DNA of 64,000 bases from Paenibacillus spongiae (lineage in GTDB: Bacteria; Bacillota; Bacilli; Paenibacillales; Paenibacillaceae): positions 4,854,501-4,918,500 of the forward strand of contig NZ_CP091430.1 of NCBI RefSeq assembly GCF_024734895.1, read 5' to 3'. Positions 55,973 through 64,000 of the stretch are shown one piece after another. The notes beneath the pieces were generated by a model, which saw nothing but the letters and a program-made list of their open reading frames with translations, made no database searches and was not told the DNA's origin. How positions within the stretch are numbered: the first letter of the stretch is position 1; each line of letters begins with the position of its first letter. The translations under genes were made by a program, and so were the position numbers.

Positions 55973-58174
55973 TTAGCTAATGATTTCATAGTTTATGGCT
56001 TGGTTAAGTTTGCGGACGGTTTTACCTGAAGAAATGCTATGAGCGCAATAGACGTTACCCGACGCATCTACGGTTATACCCCACCCATTACTGACATCCG
56101 TTTTGCTCCATACTTCCGTTCCCGATGAGTTAAGTTTGCGGACGGTCTTTCCAGAAGTATAATAAGTGCAATATGCATTTCCTTCTGCATCTACGGCAAC
56201 CCTACTCCCGTTAGCGACTTCGGAATTGCTCCATATTTCCGTACCTGATGGATCAAGTTTTCGGATGGTTTTATTGCCTACAGTGAGAGAGTGAGTACAG
56301 TAGACGTTACCTGACACGTCTATGGCTATACCCCGTCCACCGCTAACATCTGTCTTTCTCCACACTTCGCCTCCCGACGGGTTAAGCTTGCGGATAGCTC
56401 CATCATGAGCGCAGTAAACATTTCCTGACGCATCTACAGTTATACTAAATCCTCTTGTGATATCTGATTTGCTCCATAATTCAGCACCTGACGCATCAAG
56501 TTTGCGGATAGCTTTGCTTTGGGTAACGATATCGTCGTGAGCGCAGTAGACGTTACCCGATGCATCTACAGTTATGCCCATGCCACCACGGATATCTGTT
56601 TTGCTCCATACTTCGCTTCCTGACGCGTTAAGTTTGCGGATGTATTTTGCACCGCCTGTATCGACATCATGAGCACAGTACACGTTCCCTGATGAATCTA
56701 CGGCTACAGCTTTTCCGTTGTCGACATCCGTTTTGCTCCATATTTCTGAACCTGATGGATCAAGTTTTCGGATTACTTTTGTGCCTGCGGCGACCCTATG
56801 AGCACTATACATATTTCCTGTTGAGTCTACGGCTATGCCTTGCCCATTGCTGACCTCCGTACTACTCCACTCCTCTACGGCAGACTCATTTTTCTTTCTT
56901 AAGTTTGTGCTCGCTATAGTGTCTCCTATGTTGTAATCACCCCCTTCACCCTGTAAAGTAAAAGCCAATGATCCGTCATATACAAGCGTATAGACCACGT
57001 TTTGTTTTAAGTTCCCGGTGGACAACGCGGAACCATTAGACCTCATAATAAGCTTTGCACCAAGCCCATTGACGTTGATCGTTGCACTGCCCGTATTTGT
57101 AAGGTGTGCTTTAATCGTGATTCGTGTCCCAGCCGTAAGTGTAGAATAAGGCGGGGTAAAGTCCGCAAGGTAGGCCGTTCCTGTCCCTGTCGTCGTTACA
57201 AACGGGGGGGCCTCAATCTCTGCTCGGCGAGCGATATCGTCCGCTGCAACCGGGGCTGCCGCCTTTGCGCGACCGTCTGCATCACGCTGCATAATTGTAT
57301 TCGGCGTTCCTGCTTTTGCTGGTTGCATGCCATCTAATAGATCGGCGTCTAATCCGCTTCCATTGCCGTCAACCGATTTAAGTTTCCCCAGCACGTCTGC
57401 AGCCGTATATGATGCCGCAGGAAGGGCAGCATCTGCTTTCGTCTGAGCCGCTTGTGCTGCAGATAACGCTGCATCAGTTTCAGCTTTTCGTGCGATGTCA
57501 TCCGCGGTTGCTGGCGCCGCTACTTTCGCCCTTCCGTCGGGGTCCCGCTGTATAATTGTATTCGGTGTTACTACCACTGCTGGTTGCATGCCATCTAATA
57601 GATCGGCGTCAAGACCACTACCATGACCATCAATCGTCTTGAGCTTATCAAGGATATTCTCAGCCGTAAAATTGAGGCCGGTAATCGCTGCATTTATTTT
57701 TGACTGAACGCCCGTGGTTGTTTCCTGCTCAGTCCATGACGTCCAAGTACCTGTGTTACCGTTGTAGTAACGCACCAAGGGCCGCATGGTATTCCCATCA
57801 ATCAACCACTGAATACGACTATTCGCATCAATTTGATAAACCTCGCATAATCCGGTTTGGAAGCCTGCTGGTTTGGGTGATAACGAATGGGGGATGTAAT
57901 AAATGCCTGTGGCAATTAATCCGTCAAGATTCCCTCCGTAGACATGTGCAATACCATTATCCTGGGTCAGCTTATAAACCTGCATAGCCTCAACCATAAC
58001 TTTTTCCGCTGCCTTTTCTTGTAGCTCCTTTAAGGCGTTATAAGCTCGGTTCATCTGCCAGTTCCAGTAATCAGCAGGGGGTTTTTCAGAGGGCAACCAC
58101 CCCTCATTTTTTTTAGATTGTGGTGGCTCGACGCCTTGCGAGTTCCATTCTGGCAACTGTTCATTAAATGGCAA
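55973..58174 (-). CDS. Tail fibre with predicted seven-bladed propeller tip
   Basis: A 733-residue receptor-binding tail fibre. The N-terminus (residues 1-60, GWLPSEKPPADYWNWQMNRA) is the usual baseplate-attachment module. Two repeats of about 100 residues contain GLDADLLDGMQPA and DGRAK. Residues 435-733 hold seven units of 38-47 residues, each with E(I/V/L)WSK, GI(T/A)VD, SGNVYCAH and IRKL, suggesting a seven-bladed beta-propeller. The start is TTG (AAGGAGGG seven bases upstream). Sugar or wall-polymer binding is expected but not shown. Confidence 0.85.
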   Translation of the reverse strand: MPFNEQLPEWNSQGVEPPQSKKNEGWLPSEKPPADYWNWQMNRAYNALKELQEKAAEKVMVEAMQVYKLTQDNGIAHVYGGNLDGLIATGIYYIPHSLSPKPAGFQTGLCEVYQIDANSRIQWLIDGNTMRPLVRYYNGNTGTWTSWTEQETTTGVQSKINAAITGLNFTAENILDKLKTIDGHGSGLDADLLDGMQPAVVVTPNTIIQRDPDGRAKVAAPATADDIARKAETDAALSAAQAAQTKADAALPAASYTAADVLGKLKSVDGNGSGLDADLLDGMQPAKAGTPNTIMQRDADGRAKAAAPVAADDIARRAEIEAPPFVTTTGTGTAYLADFTPPYSTLTAGTRITIKAHLTNTGSATINVNGLGAKLIMRSNGSALSTGNLKQNVVYTLVYDGSLAFTLQGEGGDYNIGDTIASTNLRKKNESAVEEWSSTEVSNGQGIAVDSTGNMYSAHRVAAGTKVIRKLDPSGSEIWSKTDVDNGKAVAVDSSGNVYCAHDVDTGGAKYIRKLNASGSEVWSKTDIRGGMGITVDASGNVYCAHDDIVTQSKAIRKLDASGAELWSKSDITRGFSITVDASGNVYCAHDGAIRKLNPSGGEVWRKTDVSGGRGIAIDVSGNVYCTHSLTVGNKTIRKLDPSGTEIWSNSEVANGSRVAVDAEGNAYCTYYTSGKTVRKLNSSGTEVWSKTDVSNGWGITVDASGNVYCAHSISSGKTVRKLNQAINYEIIS

Positions 58175-58188
58175 TGATATTCCCTCCT

Positions 58189-58833
58189 TTAAATCGGTAA
58201 ATCCTGATCGTTTCCGGGAACATAAACTGCACCTAATGTCCCGCCAACCGTTCCCTCCATGTTAGCAAAGCCAGCATTGGGATCCGTTTCACTAGCATCA
58301 AGAATGGAAGAGAAGGCAAACGTTCCGGCCATCTCGATGGCTCCAACTCGAACTCCTGCAGCAACGGTCCGCTGAACAATACGTGCAAATTGAACAGGTG
58401 ACATGCCAACTGCATTTATACGTGCGATCGGCAGTTGAATGAGCGAGATCGCAGCTGGCTCAGGATTCACCAGGTCGTTATACATTTCCTCGATTCTGAT
58501 CTCACTCGGATCAGCATTCAATGCAGTAGCTAGCACTTTAATTATCGTGTTTATGTCGCCCTTGCTAAGATTTCGGGCAATCTTCGATTTTATCAACACG
58601 CGATACACTTCATCTGTGGCCACGCCACGCGGCTGCACGACATTAGTCCCGATGCGGTCCAGTGTTGTCCCTTCAGCCTTGTCGATGTCGCGCCATTCTT
58701 TCATACGCTGCTGCGTCTCTTTCATGCGCTCCAGCTCAACGGCAAATATGATCATTAGCTTACCGATGTTACTGCTTATGTCCTTACGGTATACATCTGT
58801 TAAACGGGACAATAACGCTTTGATCATGGTCAT
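58189..58833 (-). CDS. Baseplate wedge protein (XkdU / gpI-like)
   Basis: A 214-residue protein with an N-terminal helical bundle and the pattern AEGTTLDRIGTNVVQPRGVA, seen in the YmfQ/DUF2612-like and gpI families that follow baseplate J. The ATG overlaps the TGA of baseplate J (ATGA). The second half has beta structure and no motif. Assignment rests mainly on position and N-terminal pattern. Confidence 0.7.
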   Translation of the reverse strand: MTMIKALLSRLTDVYRKDISSNIGKLMIIFAVELERMKETQQRMKEWRDIDKAEGTTLDRIGTNVVQPRGVATDEVYRVLIKSKIARNLSKGDINTIIKVLATALNADPSEIRIEEMYNDLVNPEPAAISLIQLPIARINAVGMSPVQFARIVQRTVAAGVRVGAIEMAGTFAFSSILDASETDPNAGFANMEGTVGGTLGAVYVPGNDQDLPI

Positions 58834-60008
58834 GCCTCAACCACCTCGATCTGTGCTGCAGATGTTTGGGCGACATTCTGCTGCACGATCAACACGTTAT
58901 CCTCAGACCAGGTAGCGCCGCCGTCCGTAGACAATTCAATCTGTACATCATCAACTCCCTCGACCGTGAGCGCAGCTGCAAGAAGCCTGGCATGAACGAC
59001 AGATGCACCCATCGTAAGACCGGCATATAGTTGACCGTCCGCATCTTCGCCCCCAATGTATTTGACAAGTGCCGTCTTTGTTAATTTGGAACCGTCAATA
59101 GGATAGCTGCTGGTCTTCTTAATCGTTACCTGGAGCGATACGGAAACCGTCAGCGCATACGAAAAACGGACCGTGTGCGGATAGCCCGCCAGGTCCGTTA
59201 CGGTTACACTTTCTGTACCATATGATTCGATTCCCGCTGATTTTTTGCTGAAGATTGCCGCTCCAATATCCTTCGGATGCCCGCCCAGTACATACGATTC
59301 AAACGATTTCGGAGGACGACCGGCGTTATCTGTAGCATTGGCGGTATTTTCTATCACGACAGCGGCCCTCACACCAGGTACAGACAGCAACGCACCCCGG
59401 ATACTATCCACTGTACCCGCACCTCCCCCGGATACGGATAGTGTGAAACGTTCTCGGAATTCCGTATCTATTTCTTTTTCGCGTCCGCCGCTGGTTGCCT
59501 CGGGGTTTGTAGCTGCTATCACATCCGCATTGGGATTAACGATATCGACGATCTTGCCCGCTGCCACATTGCCCGCTTGGCCCGGCTCTACAGCTGTAAT
59601 CGTCGTCTTTACGGAGCCATCAGCGCTTATAATAGCGTCTGCATCGGTCTCGAAATACCTGTCTCCCGCTGCAACCCTAAACCCAGCTTGTACGATATAG
59701 CCCGGCGTGCCTGTCAAAACAACAGCTCCGACAGCGTATTGATCTCCAATCCGGCTGATACCAACATATGGCCCCAACCGATCAAGGTTAACGCCTTCTG
59801 ACGTGTTGACGTATCCGCTGTTATAAACGTCCTCGGTATCCTGCCATAACATGGCCAGTATCCAGGCCACGATCCTAAGGATGATTCCCAGAACGGAACG
59901 AGCGTTAGTATTGACTGTATCGCCAAATACTTCACGCGCCTTGTCCTCCATACGGGCAAAAACATCCTCGAAACGCTCTCGCTTGAATCCTGACCTAGTT
60001 AGTGCCAT
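58830..60008 (-). CDS. Baseplate protein J family (XkdT-like)
   Basis: A 392-residue baseplate wedge protein. DRLGPYVGISRIGDQYAVGA and LTGTPGYIVQAGFRVAAGDR are the conserved N-terminal blocks; DIVNPNADVIAATNPEATSG and the following ERFTLSVSGGGAGTVDSIRG form the gpJ core. It overlaps the gp25-like gene by 14 bases. Confidence 0.92.
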   Translation of the reverse strand: MALTRSGFKRERFEDVFARMEDKAREVFGDTVNTNARSVLGIILRIVAWILAMLWQDTEDVYNSGYVNTSEGVNLDRLGPYVGISRIGDQYAVGAVVLTGTPGYIVQAGFRVAAGDRYFETDADAIISADGSVKTTITAVEPGQAGNVAAGKIVDIVNPNADVIAATNPEATSGGREKEIDTEFRERFTLSVSGGGAGTVDSIRGALLSVPGVRAAVVIENTANATDNAGRPPKSFESYVLGGHPKDIGAAIFSKKSAGIESYGTESVTVTDLAGYPHTVRFSYALTVSVSLQVTIKKTSSYPIDGSKLTKTALVKYIGGEDADGQLYAGLTMGASVVHARLLAAALTVEGVDDVQIELSTDGGATWSEDNVLIVQQNVAQTSAAQIEVVEA

Positions 60009-60357
60009 CGACGATCACCTCTTCGGTCAATGTCTCACCATTTATAGTCGTTGCCGTAAATGAAATGAGTTGTCGTCGAGTGGTGTGGTCTTGGTTAATC
60101 TCAATGTCCTCGACGGTTGAGATAAAATCCAATTGATGGAGTCCTTCGCGAAGCTCTTCAATCATCTCTTCCCGGTTCAGATTCTTACCCAGGAACAATT
60201 TAAAATCAATACCTAGATCCGGATCTAAAAACCACTCGCCTTTATTGGTGCCAAGCGTTATGCGAACGCATTGCGCTTGCTCTGCCGGACCCTCGATCAT
60301 CACCAGATCACCAGCTTCAAACACCAGATCACCATCTATTAACAATAACGACTGCAT
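59995..60357 (-). CDS. Baseplate wedge protein, DUF2634/gp25-like (XkdS)
   Basis: A 120-residue protein with LGTNKGEWFLDPDLGIDFKL and a C-terminal TTINGETLTEEV, the pattern of the DUF2634 / GPW-gp25 lysozyme-fold family without catalytic residues. Position before baseplate J is canonical. Confidence 0.85.
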   Translation of the reverse strand: MQSLLLIDGDLVFEAGDLVMIEGPAEQAQCVRITLGTNKGEWFLDPDLGIDFKLFLGKNLNREEMIEELREGLHQLDFISTVEDIEINQDHTTRRQLISFTATTINGETLTEEVIVDGTN

Positions 60358-60372
60358 GTCTCACTCCCCCTT

Positions 60373-60762
60373 TCAAAGTGATCCGGGGAATATCCCGATT
60401 ATCACGCCATCGTTTTTATCATGTTTGCGCGAGCTGTCGGGGCTGGACACTCGACCAGTCAGGCCGTTTTTAATTTCCTGATCAGCAAACACGACAAAAA
60501 CCACATCATCACGATACAGTACAGGTTTATAACTCTGCTCCACGCCATTTACGGCAAGCCGCTGCCCAAGCGCTATCACATTTTGGATTGGTGCCGGATC
60601 ATCCTGCCCGCTGCGTATCAGCGGCTGAACGGTCGCTTTACATGTGTCCTTATCGAAGGCTAGCACGCGGCATATCGTGCCAACGTTTATCCCACCGGAT
60701 TGTTTGCCGGACATTCCAGCCAGCAGACGTGCAAGAGTACCAGCCGGATCAGCTGCCCTCAT
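60373..60762 (-). CDS. Baseplate spike/puncturing protein, Gp138-N-like (XkdR position)
   Basis: A 129-residue protein. GTICRVLAFDKDTCKATVQP and DDVVFVVFADQEIKNGL form an OB-fold-like core, and SSRKHDKNDGVIIGIFPG is the HxxxDG ending of the Gp138 N-terminal family. It overlaps the hub gene by four bases. Confidence 0.78.
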   Translation of the reverse strand: MRAADPAGTLARLLAGMSGKQSGGINVGTICRVLAFDKDTCKATVQPLIRSGQDDPAPIQNVIALGQRLAVNGVEQSYKPVLYRDDVVFVVFADQEIKNGLTGRVSSPDSSRKHDKNDGVIIGIFPGSL

Positions 60763-61556
60763 AAGATCGCCTCCACGGACGTTACAAAATCGCCGGTACG
60801 GCTAAACGTATGCGATCCACTGCGTACATATAGCCGACCGGTAAAGTCTTCGCTGGACAGATCAATGACGGATGCAGTCGTGATTCGATATTGCAGCTGT
60901 GAAGTGATCTGATAACCCTTGCTGTCTTCATCGTCCTGGTATTCCGGAACACCGATCAAGCCGGTCGACTCATTTAACTTAAATAGATGGTCCTCTCCGC
61001 GGCCACGCTTGAGATTGCGCACATACAATTTACCTTTATTGATGTATACGCTGGTCTTACAGTCCTCGGCCACCTTGCTGATAATCTCCGTGACCTCACC
61101 ACTGGCCGTATATCCATCCATGTAACGGTAATCCTGCACCAGCTCAAACTGTGCAATGGGCAGACCGATTTGCCCCGCCATAGCCCGAATGATATAGCTG
61201 GCAAGCGTCCCCTCTTTATAGCTGACATCTTTAAACGTCCGTTCGCTAAGATCCTCGCTATCGATAACCTTAATCCTTGTGATCCTGTCTACACCTTCCC
61301 GGACTGTTTGGACAGACGATACAAACCCATGAAGGATAACCCCCACATCACCTTTGTACCCGGCGTTGACCACCAGTGTATCATTGCGCTTGATTTTATT
61401 TACGGTTGCAGCAGTCAGATTCCATATTTTGATCTCAGACTCATTTGGTAACGGGTCCGAATCGAATGGAACCGTGCCTTCAATTGCAAAATTGTCCATC
61501 GAAAAGGTCATGCCAGCGACCATGACCTCGACAACACGCCCAAAATTAGCCATCAT
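60759..61556 (-). CDS. Baseplate hub protein (XkdQ / gpD-like)
   Basis: A 265-residue late-control/hub protein. The N-terminal beta domain is followed by a LysM-like interaction region (ISKVAEDCKTSVYINKGKLY) and a C-terminal beta domain with VIDLSSEDFTGRLYVRSGSH. The first ATG of ATGATG at 61556 has GGAGG six bases upstream. It overlaps the plug gene. Confidence 0.85.
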   Translation of the reverse strand: MMANFGRVVEVMVAGMTFSMDNFAIEGTVPFDSDPLPNESEIKIWNLTAATVNKIKRNDTLVVNAGYKGDVGVILHGFVSSVQTVREGVDRITRIKVIDSEDLSERTFKDVSYKEGTLASYIIRAMAGQIGLPIAQFELVQDYRYMDGYTASGEVTEIISKVAEDCKTSVYINKGKLYVRNLKRGRGEDHLFKLNESTGLIGVPEYQDDEDSKGYQITSQLQYRITTASVIDLSSEDFTGRLYVRSGSHTFSRTGDFVTSVEAIL

Positions 61557-61872
61557 CGATCGCCTCCTCATCAATGATGTACAAAAAAACGCGGACGGAA
61601 AGTGTTTCCCAGTTTACCGATTGACTATCACCAGCCAGATCCAGCGGCAAGAGCGGATAAGCCGGGAAACGATGATCTTGAATGTCCCCAAACAACGGCA
61701 CACCATATACAAGCTTGACACCAGCCGCTAATACTTCACCGTCTAATGATAGATCAATAGTAAAAAAATCATGCTCGGCGTTGTAATTCACTTCGAAGGA
61801 GAAGGTTTCTTCGGCAATTTCAATATCAAAGCGGTAGGGGATCAGTTCTTTTTCAATATCCACATAATTCAT
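61546..61872 (-). CDS. Baseplate plug protein, DUF6983-like
   Basis: A 108-residue beta-rich protein. FSFEVNYNAEHDFFTIDLSL and LAAGVKLVYGVPLF match the pattern of the small plug that sits beside the hub in simple contractile phages (cyanophage Pam3 gp18 type). The ATG overlaps the preceding gene's stop. Confidence 0.72.
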   Translation of the reverse strand: MNYVDIEKELIPYRFDIEIAEETFSFEVNYNAEHDFFTIDLSLDGEVLAAGVKLVYGVPLFGDIQDHRFPAYPLLPLDLAGDSQSVNWETLSVRVFLYIIDEEAIDDG

Positions 61873-62393
61873 GCCCACTTACTCCCCGACTTAAATTTGA
61901 CTTTCTGCGTTTTTTCCTTTTCTTTTTTTTCTTTTTTGCCTTTCTTTTCTTTCTTCTCCCCCTTGCCTTTCTTAGACTTACTCTTCTTGGTTCCTGAATT
62001 GATGATCGGCGCCGATTGTGATCGAATTGGCGCGGGCAACTTGGCCGCTGGTGAGGGCGATGCGATTCTTACCTCGATTATCGTAAAGGAAATACTATAA
62101 CCATCGGCAACCGAGTACGTATGCGAAGTCGTTAGGTCTTTGATTAACCCGGTAATAGCAGTCCGTCCCACGTATTTGATGATACGTCCGGTATCCGAAG
62201 AATTTCGTAGATAAGAAAGCACTTTCCCGGCATCAGGACCCACAACAAACCCGCTAATACCTACCGTCCTGGCTTTTCGCTGAACATGGTCCGTTATGTT
62301 GATACCTTTTTCGACCGGCTGCTCTGTAATGTCGACCGCAAAGTTAGGGGTTTCAGTTTCGGCCAGCAAGTAATGCCCATCTAATGTTGCCAT
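61869..62393 (-). CDS. Dit-like tail protein with Lys/Glu-rich tail
   Basis: A 174-residue protein. The N-terminal 115 residues (VEKGINITDHVQRKARTVGI, then YSISFTIIEVRIASP) resemble the Dit-like/XkdP N-terminal domain that links tape measure and hub. The C-terminal 40 residues are almost only Lys, Glu, Gly and Ser and end in FKSGSKWA. Longer homologues continue into a LysM domain, so this form may be shortened. The start overlaps the tape-measure stop by one base (TAATG). Confidence 0.75.
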   Translation of the reverse strand: MATLDGHYLLAETETPNFAVDITEQPVEKGINITDHVQRKARTVGISGFVVGPDAGKVLSYLRNSSDTGRIIKYVGRTAITGLIKDLTTSHTYSVADGYSISFTIIEVRIASPSPAAKLPAPIRSQSAPIINSGTKKSKSKKGKGEKKEKKGKKEKKEKEKTQKVKFKSGSKWA

Positions 62394-64000
62394 TACTCCA
62401 CCCCCTGAACATTAAGAATACGGCCAGCGCTCTCAAAGATCGCTTGTACTTGACGTTTGACTTCGGCCGCAATGATTTGAGCATTTTTAATTGCCGCCGA
62501 ATCACCGCCGCCGCTGCCGCTTGCATCTACCTGAATATTGATGATTACGGGACTCTGACCCGCAGTGCCGCTATATCTCGCAGGCGCAGCCGCAGCAGGT
62601 GCTGCCGGTGACTGCTCGGGATAACGCGGTCTATTGAGTAATGCTTCAAGCTTGGATAGTGGTAACACGGCCTCACTTTCCGCGCCCTCACCGATCATCG
62701 CAAGTGTTGGACCCGTCGCAATCCCGCCTGTCGCGAGCATCGGAATGTTCGGGATACTAATCCCAAACTCTTGGCCGCCTGCCCACTCCGGCATTTTGAT
62801 GTTAATCTTGTTAAGACCATCGATTAATTTGTTGATGCCGCTGATGATGACATTGATGAACCCGGTAAAGCCGCCTTTGATATTATCCCACAAGCCGCTA
62901 AACCAATCTTTTATGCCGCCGAAGGCTGTCTTTATTGCCGATACAGCTAACGTAAAGATTTCGCCAAACCATGTTCCTACCGCAGCAAACACCGATTTGA
63001 TATTTTCCCAGATAACGCTAAACCAGGATACAATGACACCGAAAGCTGTCTTAATTGCTGATCCGGCTGCACGAAAGATAGTTGCATAAAAGGACACAAC
63101 CATCATAAAAACAGCCTTAATGCCCTCCCATATTCCCGCAAACCAGGAAACAATGGATGACCAAGCAGATTTAATGCCTGCAGCTGCCTCACTAAATCGC
63201 TGACTAAACCATGCGCCGATTTGGCCAAATACATCCTTGGTCCAATTCCAAAACCTTCCCATCACTGCTTTTACGGTATCCCAGTTACGGATTAGTAGCA
63301 CGATTCCGGCGATTACAGCGGCGATCCCGACTGCGATCCAAGTCATCGGGTTAGCCAGCATGGCAACATTGAGTCCTATCTGCGCTGCGGTTGCAAGCAG
63401 CGTCCCTGCCCGATATGCCTTATAGAGTTTGGTTACCGTTCCTATGATCGTCATTGCTGCAAAAGCAGTCCTAAGGCCAACAACCGCAGCACCTATAGCC
63501 AGAACGGTATTGGTGATCGCATCCCAGTTAGAGGCAATGAAGTCGTAAACCTCCCGCGCCTTTTCTGCAATCAGCGTTAATGCACTGCCGATTGTATCCC
63601 CGATTGATTGCCCAAGAGCTACAATTTGCGGTTTGTGGTTAGATATCCACTGAGCAAACTGGGTCAAATAAGGAAGCAACTTTTCGCCGATCGGGATCAG
63701 TAAACCAACCTCGATTTGACGTCTAAACATTGCAAAAGCTTCGCCGGGCTTGTCGAATTTGATTTTGTTCAGTTCCGCAAGAGTGGCGCCTGTCGATTCA
63801 AATTGACTCGTCGCTTTTCCCATGCTTGCAACAACGGTCGCTTCAAGGTCCTCGAACTGAGTCCCCATTAAGGCAACGCCAATCTGATTTTTCAATACTG
63901 GATCTTCGACATCAGTGATCATTTGAAGGATTTGACTAAATGCGGCCTTGGCTGCAGGCCCGCCGCTAGCAAAGGTTTGCATCATGGCATCAGCGTTTAG
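62393..64000 (-). CDS. Tail tape measure protein, C-terminal part (5' end outside window)
   Basis: At least 535 residues; the frame stays open at the window edge, so it is partial. It has long hydrophobic helices (ANPMTWIAVGIAAVIAGIVLL) and Trp/Phe-rich repeats about 30-40 residues apart (SWFAGIWEGIKAVF, SWFSVIWENIKSVF and DWFSGLWDNIKGGF). The C-terminal block MLATGGIATGPTLAMIGEGA is typical of tape measures. It sets tail length and helps DNA entry. Confidence 0.9.
   Translation of the reverse strand, partial: LNADAMMQTFASGGPAAKAAFSQILQMITDVEDPVLKNQIGVALMGTQFEDLEATVVASMGKATSQFESTGATLAELNKIKFDKPGEAFAMFRRQIEVGLLIPIGEKLLPYLTQFAQWISNHKPQIVALGQSIGDTIGSALTLIAEKAREVYDFIASNWDAITNTVLAIGAAVVGLRTAFAAMTIIGTVTKLYKAYRAGTLLATAAQIGLNVAMLANPMTWIAVGIAAVIAGIVLLIRNWDTVKAVMGRFWNWTKDVFGQIGAWFSQRFSEAAAGIKSAWSSIVSWFAGIWEGIKAVFMMVVSFYATIFRAAGSAIKTAFGVIVSWFSVIWENIKSVFAAVGTWFGEIFTLAVSAIKTAFGGIKDWFSGLWDNIKGGFTGFINVIISGINKLIDGLNKINIKMPEWAGGQEFGISIPNIPMLATGGIATGPTLAMIGEGAESEAVLPLSKLEALLNRPRYPEQSPAAPAAAAPARYSGTAGQSPVIINIQVDASGSGGGDSAAIKNAQIIAAEVKRQVQAIFESAGRILNVQGVE

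Noticed and set aside
1-64000. CRISPR array, insertion sequence or transposase
   Set aside because: No evenly spaced repeats with spacers and no transposase-like protein were seen anywhere in the window.

Overview
The window looks like a chromosome of an endospore-forming Firmicute close to Paenibacillus or Cohnella. It has moderate GC, sporulation genes (spo0B, spoIVFA/FB, spoIIB-like, spoVID-like, lonB), a T-box regulated valS, and an L27 with the Firmicute N-terminal extension beside its Prp protease. From about 1 to 47.8 kb every gene lies on the minus strand. Read in the direction of transcription the order is ysoA-tig-clpP-clpX-ispG-lonB-lon-engB-(unknown)-speD-hemA-hemX-met8-hemC-cobA/hemD-hemB-hemL-rluD-like-spoVID-valS-folC-murC-spoIIB-DUF4321-maf-radC-mreBCD-minCD-rodA-spoIVFA-spoIVFB-rng-rplU-prp-rpmA-spo0B-obg-pheB-hom-thrC. 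This is close to the Bacillus subtilis tig-to-hom region as I recall it. The differences are clpP, ispG, speD, a pseudouridine synthase, murC, rodA and an RNase E/G, which sit within the series here. thrC ends 18 bases from the window edge.

The core region serves protein quality control (Tig, ClpXP, Lon, LonB), haem and sirohaem synthesis, envelope and cell-shape proteins (MurC, MreBCD, RodA, MinCD), sporulation (SpoIIB, SpoIVF, SpoVID, Spo0B), ribosome assembly (L21, L27, Prp, Obg) and threonine synthesis. Regulatory DNA includes a T-box before valS, a probable L21 leader, clear sigma-A type promoters before pheB, valS, clpP, tig and the tRNA, many intrinsic terminators, and a candidate pseudoknotted leader before speD.

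A tRNA-Gly(CCC) with its own promoter and terminator lies at 47943-48016 on the plus strand. Beyond it the DNA changes to AT-rich accessory sequence. Its most notable content is a tightly overlapped three-gene operon (48476-52159): a Cap4/DUF4297-like protein, a small middle protein and a Rad50-like ATPase with a cysteine hook. I read this as a Lamassu / ABC-three-component anti-phage system. It is followed by an exported hypothetical, a lipoprotein, a MITE-like repeat and a small protein.

From 53.8 kb to the window end there is a contractile-tail (PBSX/myovirus-type) prophage late region. A plus-strand YhjD-like gene with a LexA-type box comes first. Then, on the minus strand and read from 64000 downward, come tape measure, tail hub and baseplate genes, a tail fibre ending in a predicted seven-bladed propeller, XkdW- and XkdX-like proteins, and a lysis cassette (coiled-coil membrane protein, holin, amidase). 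No integrase, repressor or capsid gene is in view, so the prophage continues past 64000 and its far boundary cannot be placed here.
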